Assembly (NCBI GenBank): GCA_963811685.1
Contig: CAWESK010000014.1
Span: 1-64,000 of the forward strand
Source: CAIWHR01 sp963811685
Lineage (GTDB): Bacteria; Pseudomonadota; Gammaproteobacteria; Burkholderiales; Casimicrobiaceae
Direction: 5' to 3'
Length of the DNA stretch: 64,000 nt
Part shown: one piece after another, positions 1 to 10,806 of the stretch
Numbering within the stretch: position 1 is the first letter of the stretch
Layout: the number at the start of each line of letters is the position of its first letter
Program-made: the position numbers and the translations under genes
The notes under the pieces: generated by a model
The model's input: the letters and a program-made list of their open reading frames with translations, nothing else
What the model was told of the DNA's origin: nothing
The model's database searches: none

Positions 1-118
1 GCAGGTGAGTGAGGTAGGGAGCGTGCATCGCGGGATTCCTGCCGGGCGGCGGACGGGCGAAAGACGAATGATAACGGGCCGGCGGGCCCGACGCTCGCGG
101 GCGGGTCGAGCGGGGGGG

Positions 119-3115
119 TCAGGGACGGCGCGAGTGCTGGGCCGCGCGCGCGTAGTCCAGCACGGTGTGCCGCTGAAAGAGTCCCACATTGCGGACCGTG
201 ATCGCCGCACAGGCATCAGCATTGTCAAGGTCGATGCGCACGCCGGTCAGGTTCGCAAGGTCGAGGTAGCGTGGGTAGGCGTCGAGCGGCACGATCATCG
301 TTCCGTCGGCGCCGTTGAAGTAGAGGCTCGTGCTTTCGGTCGGGCCGCTCTTCCCGTCGCCCCAGAAAAACACCTGCAGGCGTGGTATCGCCGGGACGGG
401 CGTCGAACCGGGCAAGAGTCGTTTGCAGCTGAAATCGAACTTGAGGAGTCCCCCCTGCGAGGGAGCGATCGTGTGCGCGGACACGTCGAAGGCGATGAAT
501 GGATCGCCTCCGGTCACGCGCAGCACACCATCTTCGTCCGCGACGAGATCGTGCAGCGTATACGGACTTCCGTCGAGCGAAGCGGCCACCGGGTCCATTT
601 TGCGCGCGAGCGAATCGAGCGAGCCGCCCCATGCCGCCGGAATCCAAGCCAGATCGCGCGTCGTGTAGGTCCGATCGAGCAGCGCGAGCTCGGCCTCGCT
701 GCGCGGCGCGGTCGCGCGCGACGCGTCGCGCAGGCGGCCGAGGACGATGCCCTCCTGCTCATACGGCTCGTAGGTATCGAGCATGAACCGGAAGACGAGC
801 GGTGAGCGCAGTGCGAGCGGGCCGCCGTCGAATTCATTGTTGCCGGCCTTGATGAGCGCAACCGAGGGTGGCGCCGGGAGCAGCGATTCGACAGCGCGGC
901 GTTGCTCGCGCGCCGGCACGAGATTGTACGGCGCGGGGACGCGAAGCAGCGGCGGACGCTGCAGATAGAAATGATTGGCGGTGTTCCCGGTGACGTCGAG
1001 GTAGGCCTGTCCGGGGGGCAGCAACGCATCGAGCATGGACTTGAGCTTCAGCAGGCGCGCCCGGTGCGCGTCGTCGGTGATGCCGGTACCCATCGGCGTT
1101 AGTCCCGCGGCGACGGCTTGGTGGGGATCGGCCGAGAGCGAGCGCCCAGCGCCACCTTGCGCAAGCCGCGAGAGTTACGGATTCGCACCGAGTGTCCCGG
1201 CGCCGAACGCGACCACCAGCACGAGCGCAGGCACCGCCCGCTCCCCCAGCGCCGCCCAGATCATCAGCGGGCCGAGCGCAGACCAACCAAGGATGGCGAC
1301 TACGCCTGGACGCGAGATTCGAGCTGAATCGATGCGGCCCATTGTGTAGGGGACGAGCGCAATGGAAAAAAGCAGCGCGGGCAAGGCAATCGCGGCCACG
1401 CGCGGCCAGCGGGCGCTGGCACGCGGGAAGAATGTGAGCAGTGCCGCGGCGATAACGGGAATCGCGATCCAGCTCATCCGGAGGATCTCGGCCACGAACG
1501 TCGCATGCGGATCGGCGCGGAAGCTCGCGTCCCATGGCAGCGCGTACGCGATCTGGTTCACGGGTCCGAATTCGACCAGGAAGCGCAGCGCCCCGAACAG
1601 CATGGCGCCGAGCGGCGTCGCGACTGCGACGAGCACCAGCGCCGCCACGATGCCAACGGGCCACGAGCGCAGGCGCGCCTCGCCGCTCGTCCACCATCGA
1701 TAGGCAGCGTAGAGAGCGAGCGGCGCGGTCGCCGCGAGCGCCATTGCCCCTTGTGCCGGCACCGCGAGCAAGACGATCGGCGCGGCGAAAAGCCATGCGG
1801 AGAGCCATCGTGCCGGGCGCGTCTGCAACGACGAATCCGTAGCCAGGCAGAACAGAGTCGCGAGCAGGAACCACGCGGTCCGCCCGCCCAGCATCAGCGC
1901 CGCGGCAAACGCGAGCGGAAGGCTGCGCGTTGTGCGCAGCATCGCGATAAACGTGAGCAGTGCGAGACCGGCGTGCGATCAGCCGGTCGCTCTCGCCGAT
2001 CGTCGCGGCGCTGCCGTCGAAGAAGAGCGACGACAGGTAGCCTGCGAGGTCATCCTCGAGCAGAGCCGTGCACGGAAACGTAATCGACAAATGGCACGGC
2101 ATGGAATTTGAGCGTCGTCCACCATCCAAGGAGCCGCTCGCCGAAATGGAAATCATCCGGGAGAGACGACGGGCGCGACCGTCCGCGCGTAGCGAAGCGC
2201 AACGACGAGCGCAAAAAAAGCGACCGGCGAAAGCACGGCGGCCGGATGTGCCGCGCTCAGTGGGCGAGCGCGAAGAACGCGGCGACTCGCGTCCCACCAC
2301 GCCCACGCCGCAACGCCCACGACCGCGACCTTCAGCGCGGCCGTGGTGGGATAGCCGAACACCTCGCCGCCTGGAGCGGCGAAGTGCGCCGGGTAAAGCA
2401 GGAGGTAGAGCACCGGCAGGCCCGCGCCGCCGATCGCAATCACATAGGGGACTAACCGCGGAACCAGTTGCGGCCGAAAAGCGCTGATGCCCGCCAGTCC
2501 GGCGGCGCCGATCATGAACAGCGCGGTAGCTATGCGGCCGACATCGACACCCCCGGTCGCTCCCCTGCTCCAACGATCGCGCAACACTGCCCATTCGACC
2601 GGAAGCAGCGCGACCAGCAAGAGACCGAGTACCGCATACCCGGCAGTTTCCGGGTCGACGCGCCCGCGTCGCATCCCGAGACCCACCGTTGCCGCGAAGA
2701 CCAACACGCAGGCCGCCGAGAGGTGGATCAGCGCGACATCTGTGTTGAGCCGATGAAAAAGAAAGCCCGCTGCATACGCGGCCGGCGCCGAGCACAGGAG
2801 AAGTTGCGAGGCGAAGCCGCGCAGCGAGTCGCTGCCGCCGCGCTCGCGCACCGCGAGCGCCAGGCGATGCAGCGCGAAGGCGGCAGCCATCGCTGCGGCG
2901 AGCGCGAGCGGCACCGACCACAGATCGGCTGCCTTGCTCCGGTTGGTCCAGGCAAGATAGCCGACGACAAAATCCGCATACTGCTGCGGCGGCGTCCAGT
3001 TGAGCACAACCCAAAACACGGCCGCGCCGATCGATGCCGCCGCCGCCGCGATCGCCGCCCACGCGAGCCGCGGCAGCGGTGCCGCGCGTTCAACGACGTT
3101 GACCGCCGGCATCAT
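119..3115 (-). CDS. Large polytopic membrane protein, glycosyltransferase-like (frameshifted)
   Basis: Three reading segments (3115-2153, 1942-1175, 1093-119) lie in one frame, joined by out-of-frame stretches that still read as sensible protein, so I treat them as one gene of roughly 1,000 residues with several single-base shifts near 2160, 2065, 1975 and 1100-1170. The first two thirds are hydrophobic with many predicted membrane helices. The last 320 residues are soluble, with a segment reading LDVTGNTANHFYLQRPP, which resembles the periplasmic part of bacterial membrane glycosyltransferases; that resemblance is from memory. The ATG at 3115 overlaps the stop of the upstream FAD oxidoreductase, so it ends a glycan-type operon. 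It could instead be two adjacent genes. Substrate unknown. Confidence 0.5.
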
Positions 3116-4241
3116 CGCGCGATCGCGATGGCGTCGAGCTCGGCGACCATCGGGTCGAGCGCCTCAAACGCGTCGTAGATATTGTCGATCTTGCTGCCGA
3201 GCACCGACAGCAGGCGCGGTGATCCTGGCCTCGCGCCGCAGCAGGATCGGCCGCCCGTCGTCGATCTCGTTGCGCACGAGCACCGTCTTCACCTCGAAGA
3301 GCGAGCGCACGTGCCGCACGCCGCGCAGGCACGGCACGTAGCGCGCCGCATCGGCGATCATGTACTGCACGCGTGACGCGGGCGGCGTGAGGGCGAGCTC
3401 CGCCACGGGATCGCGGGCTCCGTCGTCGTCGATGAAATGGCCGTGCGGCGTGTAGCGGACATGCGACAGCGAATGGCAATTCTCGGCGGGAAACGGCATG
3501 CACGAGAAGAACGGTCCGTCCATCACCGTGACGCCGACGCTGCAGGAGCGGCGGCGGCGGCTCGACCAATGCGATTTCCGTCACTTCGTGTTTCAACGGC
3601 GTGAGACCCGGCGCCGCAGCGAAATGGTTGAGACGCCCATACGTGCAGTTTACTACCAGCGCCGCCCGCACCTCGCGCTCGCCGTCGCCATCACGCAGCG
3701 TCAGGGCGACCGTATCGCCGCGCGGTCGTCGCCGCCGTCACGGTCGTGCCGCAACGCACCGTTCGACCCCGGCTTCGGCAAGCGCGTGCTCGAAGTGCCT
3801 GCGCAGGCGCAGCGCGTCGAACGCGCCTTCGTCGACCTCGTAGACGGCGGCGACGAGCCGCGGGTCGAAGAGCGCGCGATGGGCGGCGCTCGCTCGTTCG
3901 AACGGCGCGCCGATGTCGGACAGGAAGCGCTCGTACTGGTTGGCCGTGACCCGCGAGCCGCGCTTCGCGATGGCGTAGAGCTGCGTGAAGTCGTCGACGA
4001 CCGCGAAACCGTAATCGCGGCGAAAGCGCGGCTCGTTCACGCGGCTCCGGTAGGCCGTCACGAAGCTGCGTGGATAGTGATAGCCGCTGTGGACGCGCGC
4101 CTGGTTGCGGTACGACGCGCGCGTAAGGAGCTCGTCCTCGCGCTCGACGACGACGACTCGTTTGCGCGCCTGTCCGCGCGCAAGATGGAGCGCGATCGCG
4201 CACCCGTAGAAGCCGCCGCCGATGACGAGGACGTCGCGCAT
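3112..4241 (-). CDS. FAD-dependent oxidoreductase, DAO-like (frameshifted)
   Basis: The protein opens with MRDVLVIGGGFYGCAIALHL, a Rossmann dinucleotide-binding motif (GGGxxG), followed by an acidic VVVVERED strand end that would bind the FAD ribose. This is typical of D-amino-acid-oxidase-like flavoproteins. After about 165 residues the frame breaks; homologous-looking protein continues in other frames near 3760, 3720, 3545 and 3200, ending in NIYDAFEALDPMVAELDAIA. The corrected protein would be about 375 residues. It starts 2 nt after the stop of the upstream glycosyltransferase, and its stop overlaps the next ATG, so it is translationally coupled in a glycan cluster. A role in oxidising a nucleotide- or lipid-linked sugar is inference only. 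Confidence 0.6.
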
Positions 4242-4243
4242 CG

Positions 4244-5059
4244 CTACTTCGGATCGTACGCGCCGAGCGCAGCGAGCGCGGCCTGCTTCAGGATGTGCAG
4301 CTTGCCGGCCACGCCGCCGATCTTCGACGGCGTCGGGCCGTGCGCGGGATAGCGGCGCGTCACCGGGATCTCGCAGACGCGAAAGCCGAGTCGCGGCGCG
4401 CGCACGGCCAGATAGTAGTGGAGGTTGTAGGTGTCGAAGACCGCCCGGAAAGGCCGTACGCGAGGGTCCTGCAGGAAGCGCCGGCTGAACGCACGGAAGC
4501 CATTGGTCGAGTCGGTGTAGCGAAACCGCGCGCCGAGACTGATGAGCGGCGCGTGGATCAGCCGCACGCCGAGCTCGCGGTCGAGCGGCGTGTTCTCGGC
4601 GATGCCGCCTTTGAGGTAACGGGAGCCCTGGACCGCGTCGTAGCCCGCGGCGAGCTTCGCGACGAACGCAGGAATCGCGCGGAAGTCGTCCTTGCCGTTG
4701 CCGTCGATCGTGATCACGCCTTCGTAGCCGCGCTGCAGCGCGCGCGCAAGGCCGATCCGCAGCTGCGCCGAGAGCTTGCCCGGGCCCGTCTTCACGATGA
4801 GCGCGTTGACGCCGAGCGCGCGCAGCGCCGCCGCATCGGTCGACCCGTCCGTGCTGCCGCCGTCGACGACGACGATGTCGCAACCGAGGTTCGCCTGCTG
4901 CATGCCGGCAAGCTGGCTGCGAATGCGCTCGCCCTCGTTGACCACCGGAATCAGCACGCAATAGCTCGAGCTGCGCGCCTCCTCGAAGACGATCGTGAAG
5001 TCGGGAAGCTCGTCCGCATCGGCAAGCGCGCCGCCGACCGGATCAGGCGCGGCGTTCAT
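4244..5059 (-). CDS. Family 2 glycosyltransferase
   Basis: 271 residues, intact. The GT2 fold is shown by the N-terminal VLIPVVNEGERI strand, the nucleotide-binding DGGSTDGS motif and a TIDGNGKDD segment that stands in for the DXD metal site, then a long acceptor region. No C-terminal membrane helices are apparent, so it resembles soluble dolichyl-phosphate-mannose-synthase-like enzymes that work at the inner membrane face. The start at 5059 overlaps the stop of the isomerase-like gene upstream (ATGA), and the stop lies 2 nt before the FAD oxidoreductase ATG. Donor and acceptor cannot be told from sequence. Confidence 0.82.
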   Translation of the reverse strand: MNAAPDPVGGALADADELPDFTIVFEEARSSSYCVLIPVVNEGERIRSQLAGMQQANLGCDIVVVDGGSTDGSTDAAALRALGVNALIVKTGPGKLSAQLRIGLARALQRGYEGVITIDGNGKDDFRAIPAFVAKLAAGYDAVQGSRYLKGGIAENTPLDRELGVRLIHAPLISLGARFRYTDSTNGFRAFSRRFLQDPRVRPFRAVFDTYNLHYYLAVRAPRLGFRVCEIPVTRRYPAHGPTPSKIGGVAGKLHILKQAALAALGAYDPK

Positions 5060-5859
5060 CGCCCCCGCCTTGCAGCAGCGCCCACGGGCCGGCGTCCTCG
5101 AGGCCCTCGCGGAGGCTCCCGCATCTCGACCGAGCACCATCCCGTGTAACCGGCTCGGCGCAACACGTCGAGATTTTGCGCGTGCGGCACCTGCGGCGCC
5201 GTGAAGCCGCCGAGATCGGGCTCGGAGATGTGATAGTGCCGGGTGAGCTCGCCGACGTCGCCCCACACGGCGTCCAGCCGATCGCCGACGAGAAACATCG
5301 CGGCCGCGTCGAGATGCAGGCCGAACCCCGGATGCGCGACGCGGCGAACGAGGCTCGCGCCCTCCGCTGCCGTCGTCACGAAATTGCAGCCGTAACGCGG
5401 CGGATTGGGCTCGATGCAAAGGCACGTGCCGCGATCGGCGAACGCCGGCGCAATTGCGCGAAACACGTCGGCGGCGTGTGCATGCGCCGCCTCGGGCGTC
5501 AGCGCGCCGCGGTCGCGTTGCTTCGGCGCGCCGAAGACCACGGCACCCGCACCGAGCGCGCCGGCGATCTCCGCGACCCGAACGAGATGGTCGCGGAGCG
5601 CCGCTTCGCCCGCCGCGTCGAAAAGGCGCGCGTGCGGCGCGCCGAACAGCACCGCCTGCAGCGCCGGCACCGAAAAGCCCTCCGTCTCGAGCCGGCGTCG
5701 GTATTCTGCTGCGGCAGCGGGCGTCGCGCCCTGCCAATCGGGCCAGACCTTGGTGGGCGCGACCTCGATGCCGCGGATGCCGCGCTCGCGCAGCAGCCGG
5801 AAAACGTGCGGCGCATCGTGCGGCGTCCATGCGATGTTCGAGAACGCGAACCTCAGCAC
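5056..5859 (-). CDS. Sugar phosphate isomerase/epimerase family TIM-barrel protein
   Basis: About 267 residues of the AP-endonuclease-2/xylose-isomerase-like TIM barrel: an N-terminal FAFSNIAWTP strand, a GIRGIEVAPTKVWPDW segment, and metal-ligand-like motifs CIEPNPP, LHLDAAAMF and SVEMRE. Such proteins isomerise or epimerise sugars or act on inositol derivatives. I place the start at a GTG (5859) that overlaps the stop of the upstream epimerase. The last 25 residues as read look unnatural (arginine-rich). A one-base deletion near 5108 would give the ending GLEDAGPWALLQGGG and a stop near 5043, so a small indel is likely. It belongs to the glycan cluster. Confidence 0.7.
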   Translation of the reverse strand: MLRFAFSNIAWTPHDAPHVFRLLRERGIRGIEVAPTKVWPDWQGATPAAAAEYRRRLETEGFSVPALQAVLFGAPHARLFDAAGEAALRDHLVRVAEIAGALGAGAVVFGAPKQRDRGALTPEAAHAHAADVFRAIAPAFADRGTCLCIEPNPPRYGCNFVTTAAEGASLVRRVAHPGFGLHLDAAAMFLVGDRLDAVWGDVGELTRHYHISEPDLGGFTAPQVPHAQNLDVLRRAGYTGWCSVEMREPPRGPRGRRPVGAAARRGR

Positions 5860-6626
5860 AGCGCGCGCTCCCGCGCGACGTATGCGCCGAGCTCGTCCAG
5901 CACGGCGTCGGCGCCGATCATGTAGCCGTCGCGCCGACCGAAGAGCGCAGCATGCCGGGTTCGAACATCGTAGGCGGCGCTGGCGCCCGCCTGGGCGCCC
6001 ACCTTCTTCTCGGGGAAGAACCGCTCGACGATCGTGCGCGTCGCGATCGGCTCGGTCACGAGATTCACGAGCGTGATGCGGTGTGACTCGAGGGTGGCCA
6101 GGTCCGCGGCGAGCCGTGCGACCGGATACCACTGGAACCGGCTTGCCGGGTTGATCGCATCGAGCCCGTTGTCGTGCAAGCAGGTCGTAGACGACGTTCT
6201 TCCTGAGCCCCGGACCGAAAAGCGCCGGCAGCCGCACGATCGTGGCCGCGGGAAAGCGCGCGCGCACGAATTGCTCGAAGCGCAGCCGGTGGGCGCCGTA
6301 CGCATGGTTGGGCGTCGCGTGCGCAGTCGGTGTCTTCGTCGACGCCAACGGTGCCCGGATAGACATCGATCGTCGAGACGAGGACGAAGCGCTCGGCGGA
6401 CACCGTCGCGAGCACGTTCTCCAGGCGCTCGACGTTCGCGCGGTCGGCGTCGGGATCGCGGTTCGCGATCCATTTCGCCGCGGGCAGTCCCGCGCAGACG
6501 ATGCGATCGAAGTGCCGGTCGCGCAGCGAGGTCGACGTTCGCGCGGTGCACTTCGACATCGTAGCTCGCTGCGGCGGCGAGGTTGCCGCCGACGAAGCCG
6601 GTGCTGCCGATCAGCGCGCTCGTCAA
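5853..6626 (-). CDS. NAD-dependent epimerase/dehydratase (frameshifted)
   Basis: An extended short-chain dehydrogenase: SALIGSTGFVGGNLA is the N-terminal NAD-binding Rossmann motif, and later segments read RFVLVSTIDVYPGT, YGAHRLRFEQFV (YxxxK-like site with R in place of K) and IVRLPALFGPGLRKNVVYDLL, all typical of nucleotide-sugar epimerases. The segments fall in three frames, with shifts near 6530, 6345 and 6185, so the gene as written is broken; corrected length is about 257 residues. A TTG start at 6626 overlaps the stop of the upstream glycosyltransferase. The arginine at the usual catalytic lysine position may be real or may reflect error. It probably modifies a nucleotide sugar for the cluster. 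Confidence 0.6.
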   Translation of the reverse strand: MTSALIGSTGFVGGNLAAAASYDVEVHRANVDLAARPALRSHRLRGTARGEMDREPRSRRRPRERRAPGERARDGVRRALRPRLDDRCLSGHRWRRRRHRLRTRRPTMRTAPTGCASSNSCARAFPRPRSCGCRRFSVRGSGRTSSTTCLHDNGLDAINPASRFQWYPVARLAADLATLESHRITLVNLVTEPIATRTIVERFFPEKKVGAQAGASAAYDVRTRHAALFGRRDGYMIGADAVLDELGAYVARERALC

Positions 6627-7595
6627 GCCTCGGTCTCCACGTTGAGCCGCGCGCGGCGAGTCTGGACGTTGCTCGCGAACTCCTCGCCGATCTCGTAGCG
6701 CGCGCGCCGCGCGCCGGCGTCGAGCACGAGCACCAGGTACTCGCTCAGAAGCCACAGCACGACCGAGAGCATGAAGAACATGCCGGAGAGCATCAGCGAC
6801 ACCGTCGTCCAGCCGGGCACCACGGATTCCTTCACGAGGTAGACGACGATGACGTACACCGAGTACACGAAAGCGAGGCCGGCGCCGGCAGCGCAGAACG
6901 CGTTCGCGATGCGCAGCGGCGCGGCGTTGAGGCCGATCAGCGTGCGCCAGCGCAGGTGGACACGCTCCGCGAGCGGCAGCGCGAGGCCGGAGCGGCGCGC
7001 GAGCGGCACGACGACCTTCCGGTAGCCGCCGGTGGCCGGAACGGTTTCGAACGCGACGAGCGGGAAATCGTGCTGCAGCACGTTGTTGACGACGGCGCGC
7101 GACAGGAGCCGGGCAGAGGGCGCTTCGTCGGCCAGGTTGTAGCCGTGCACTGCGCGAAACGCCGCGTGAAAGCCCTTCGCAAGGAGCGGCGTCGGCAGCC
7201 CCGCGCCGAACGGCCGCGCCTTCCGGCACGCCGAGCGCCACTTCCGCGGCCCCGGCAATCGCCGCTTCCTGCATGCGCCCGATGACCGCCGGGTCGTCCT
7301 GCTCGAGGTCGAGCGTTGCCACCCAATCGCCGATCGCGTTTTCGAGCCCGCAGACCAGCGCCGTCGCGTGGTCGACGGGCAACTTCAGCACGTAGATCTG
7401 CAGGTTGTCGAGCGTCGCGGCCTCTGTGCGCAGGTGCGCCAGCACCGCCGGTGCGCAGCCATTCGCGACCAGAACGAGCTCGAACGGCGAGCCGAGCGAG
7501 TGCGCCACGGCGTGCAGCGCGCGCAGCGTCGCGCCGATCTCGCCGGCGCGCGCGTCGACGACGGTGACGATGCTGATGATGCTCGTGTGGGCCAC
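6623..7595 (-). CDS. GT2 glycosyltransferase with C-terminal membrane helices (one frameshift)
   Basis: The N-terminal part (ISIVTVVDARAGEIGATL, FELVLVANGC, WVATLDLEQDDP) is a GT2 catalytic domain. A shift near 7220 moves to a second frame that carries the rest and ends with two hydrophobic stretches (FCAAGAGLAFVYSVYVIVVY and SLMLSGMFFMLSVVLWLL). A soluble GT2 domain with two terminal helices is the plan of polyprenyl-phosphate sugar transferases such as GtrB or ArnC. Corrected length is about 324 residues. It is the first gene of the minus-strand glycan operon, with 172 nt separating it from comM. It likely loads a sugar on undecaprenyl phosphate; the sugar is unknown. Confidence 0.7.
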
Positions 7596-7767
7596 AGCGG
7601 CTCGGTGGTGGAATCGACGGGGGAAACGGGTGCATTCGCGCTGCGCCGCGCGCGACCTCGCATTCCTGCCGGCGCGTCACGTCGTGGGTGGCGCTCGCGG
7701 TCGGGATGCTGCGGATTCTAGCCTATCCTCGTTGCCGCAACAGACGACGTTGCCGACCGAAGGCCTC

Positions 7768-9288
7768 TTACATCCGGTCGAAGCGTCGATAGCCGACGGC
7801 TTCCGCAACGTGCGCCGCGCCGATGGTGGGCGCATCGACGAGGTCGGCGATCGAGCGCGCGACCTTGAGGATGCGGTGGTACGCGCGCGCCGACAGCGAC
7901 AGCCGCGCCATCGCCTGCGCGAGCAGCGCCGCGCCCGCGGTGTCGGGCGTGCAGTGCGTTTCGATTTCGCGCGGGCCGAGGCGCGCGTTGGTCGTGCCCT
8001 GCCGCTCGATCTGCCGCGCGCGGGCACGCGTCGCCTGCGCGCGGGCGTCCGCGTGAGCGACCGAGGGGAAATCGGGACGTTGCGCGGCGTTTCCGCGCGC
8101 GGCGAGCTCCTCCGGCGTCACCGCGGGAACCTCGATGCCGAGGTCGATCCGGTCGAGCAGCGGGCCGGACACGCGGCCGCGATAGCGGGCGATGCGATCC
8201 GGCGTGCAATGGCAGCGCCCGCTCTCATGCCCGAGCCAGCCGCAGGGGCACGGGTTCATCGCGGCGACGAACTGGAATTGCGCCGGGAATGTGCTTTGCC
8301 GCGCCGCGCGTGAGATGTGGATGACGCCCGACTCCAGCGGCTCGCGCAACGCGTCGAGCACGCGACGATCCCATTCGGGCAGCTCGTCCAGGAACAGCAC
8401 GCCGTGATGGGCGAGCGAGATCTCGCCCGGTCGCGGATCGCTGCCGCCGCCGGTGAGTGCCGCGGTGCTCGACGTGTGGTGCGGCGCGCGAAATGGACGC
8501 ACGCCCCAGGTTTGCGGATGGAAGCGGCCGGCGAGCGAGGCGATGGCGGCGCTCGCGAGTGCCTCCTCCTCGGTGAGCGGCGGCAAGAGTCCCGCCACGC
8601 GCTGGGCGAGCATCGACTTTCCCGTTCCCGGCGGGCCGATCATCAACAGACTGTGCCCGCCGGCCGCGGCGATCGTCAGCGCGCGCTTCGCGTGGGCCTG
8701 GCCGCGGACCTCCGCGAGGTCCGGGAATGCCGCTTCGCAGATGACGCGCGCCGCGGGCGTCAACGGCAAAATCGGTTCGCGCCCGGTCAGGTGTGCGCAG
8801 ACGTCCAGCAGTGTCGCGGCAGGATGCACGACCGCATCGCGGACGAGCGCCGCCTCCGCCGCATTGGACGCCGGCAGCACGAACGCGCGGCCGGCGCGGC
8901 GCGCCCCCAGCACCATCGGCAAGGCCCCGCGGATCGATCGCAACGCGCCGCCGAGCGCCAGCTCGCCGGCGAATTCGTGCAGCGCGAGCGCGTTCGCTGG
9001 GACCTGACCCGTCGCCGCGAGGATGCCGATCGCGATCGGCAGGTCGAAACGGCCGGATTCCTTGGGCAGGTCCGCGGGAGCGAGGTTGACGGTGATCTTG
9101 CGGGCCGGGAACTCGAATTGCGCGTTCTGCAGCGCCGCGCGCACCCGTTCGCGCGATTCCTTGACCTCGGTGTCGGGCAGACCCACCAGATTGAATGCCG
9201 GCAGCCCGCCGGCGAGATGCACTTCGACCGTCACCGGCGGCGCATCGAAGCCGGACAAGGCGCGTGAATGGAGCACGGCAACGGGCAT
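7768..9288 (-). CDS. comM: YifB/ComM-family Mg-chelatase-like AAA+ ATPase
   Basis: 506 residues, intact and of the usual length. Domains in order: an N-terminal Lon-protease-like (ChlI) domain, a Walker A motif GPPGTGKS near residue 215, Walker B HHGVLFLDELPEW, a cysteine cluster (NPCPCGWLGHESGRCHC) and the C-terminal LLDRIDLGIEVPAV magnesium-chelatase segment. ComM is a hexameric helicase that drives branch migration during natural transformation. dprA, another transformation gene, lies at 53.5 kb in this window. It reads away from the divergent IPTL-CTERM gene and is probably monocistronic or first in its unit. Confidence 0.93.
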   Translation of the reverse strand: MPVAVLHSRALSGFDAPPVTVEVHLAGGLPAFNLVGLPDTEVKESRERVRAALQNAQFEFPARKITVNLAPADLPKESGRFDLPIAIGILAATGQVPANALALHEFAGELALGGALRSIRGALPMVLGARRAGRAFVLPASNAAEAALVRDAVVHPAATLLDVCAHLTGREPILPLTPAARVICEAAFPDLAEVRGQAHAKRALTIAAAGGHSLLMIGPPGTGKSMLAQRVAGLLPPLTEEEALASAAIASLAGRFHPQTWGVRPFRAPHHTSSTAALTGGGSDPRPGEISLAHHGVLFLDELPEWDRRVLDALREPLESGVIHISRAARQSTFPAQFQFVAAMNPCPCGWLGHESGRCHCTPDRIARYRGRVSGPLLDRIDLGIEVPAVTPEELAARGNAAQRPDFPSVAHADARAQATRARARQIERQGTTNARLGPREIETHCTPDTAGAALLAQAMARLSLSARAYHRILKVARSIADLVDAPTIGAAHVAEAVGYRRFDRM

Positions 9289-9531
9289 GGCGCAGGCGCA
9301 TCGTGACGCCGGCGAGCGAACACCGGCGCAAGCGACCGTAGCACCGCACGTCGCCGACGACTATCGGCCATTCGGACGGGTTGCACGTTGGCGATCTTGC
9401 AAGCGCTGCGTCCGTCGCGTGCTTTCACCCGATCATTGACAGGAACGTCGTTGCATGGTCTGCTCCTCGACGGCGTGTTCTTCGGTTCCGGCAAGGATGG
9501 GCCTTGCGTCCAAGACATGGGAGAAATTCAA

Positions 9532-10769
9532 GTGAAATCCGCTTTGAACGTCGCGCCCCGGAGTGCGCCGAGTGCGCGTGCGATCTTGTTGACGCTCGTC
9601 GTCGTGGCGGCGTCGCTGGCCGGAGGCGCCGGTTCATGCGGCGGTGAATACCTACATGTTCCGCGACTCCCTCGCCCCGCTCGAGGGCGTTGGGCAATAC
9701 TCTGGTCGCGACCTACAACAACGGGGCGTTCGTCAACGGAAGCTTTGTCAACACGACCATCGACGCAAGCGTCTGTCCCGGAACGCCAACCGTGCGCGGC
9801 TGGTCCTTCCCCCAATACGGAGGACTGCAGACGCCCAATAACTCGCCGGCGGTGGTGGGGGGCTCCTACACGATCTCGATGATCGTGAAGTTCAACCCGA
9901 TGCGAGCCGGCTACTCTCGCCTGATCGACTTCTCCAACTCGACGCTCGATACCGGCATCTACGAGCTGAATGGCGGCTTGTCTCTTTACCCGGTCGGCAC
10001 CTTTGCCCCTGGCAGTTTCGTCAACGATGTCTACTCGTTCGTCACGTTCACGCGCGACGGGGGGACCGGCGTCGTCAGCGTCTTTGTCGGCACGACACCC
10101 GCCGGGACGTACACGGACACCACGGGACTCTACGTGCCGCTCGCGCAGAACGTCATCTTCCTGATGGACAACACGACGGGGTCCGCGGCCATTTCGGAGT
10201 CGTCCCCCGGGATCATCACGTACCTCAAGCTGATCGACACACCGGTCACGGCGGCGCAGATCCCGGCGCTTCAGATCGAAGCCTGCAGCAGCGTCATCGC
10301 CCCGAGCATTACCGCCATCAACCCGACGTCGGGTCCGTTGGCAGGCGGCACGAGCGTCACGATCACCGGCTCCCTGTTCACGGGCGCAACGGCCGTCAAG
10401 TTCGGCGCCAACAACGCCACGGCCTTCACCGTCAATTCCGACACGCAGATCACCGCCACTTCGCCCCCCGGCGCGGCGGGTGTCGTCGACGTGACGGTAA
10501 CAACCGGCAGCGGCACCAGTGGCCTCGGAGCAAGTGACCAGTTCACGTACGGTGCGGTCAGCGGTCCGTCTTCACCGGTTCCGACTTTGTCGGACATCGG
10601 AACCTGGCTGCTCGCCGCGTTGCTGGCGCTGTCTGCCGCGCTCTTGATGCGACGGCGAAAGATAGCAGCGCTAGCCTTAGGGCGTTCGACCGCGACCGCG
10701 GGGCGTCCGGCCCCGCGGCGGCGGGCGCAGGTCACCACTGCCAGCGGCATCGGCGCCTCGCAGCAATGA
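9532..10769 (+). CDS. Secreted LamG-like/IPT protein with IPTL-CTERM sorting tail (frameshifted)
   Basis: A signal peptide (ARAILLTLVVVAASLAGGA) is followed by a beta-rich region resembling concanavalin/LamG domains, then an IPT/TIG immunoglobulin-like domain (ITAINPTSGPLAGGTSVTIT). Near the end is VPTLSDIGTWLLAALLALSA plus LLMRRRK, which matches the plan of IPTL-CTERM sorting signals: short motif, one helix, arginine cluster. I prefer the GTG at 9532 because a GGGAG sits about 8 nt upstream; an in-frame ATG at 9517 is possible. Shifts near 9636 and 9687 separate the signal peptide from the body. The 30 residues after the arginine cluster are longer than usual and may reflect a third indel. 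Expected location is the cell surface or biofilm matrix. Confidence 0.65.
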
Positions 10770-10806
10770 CGAACGGTTCGGGAACCGGCGCGGCGCGATA
10801 GGCGCG

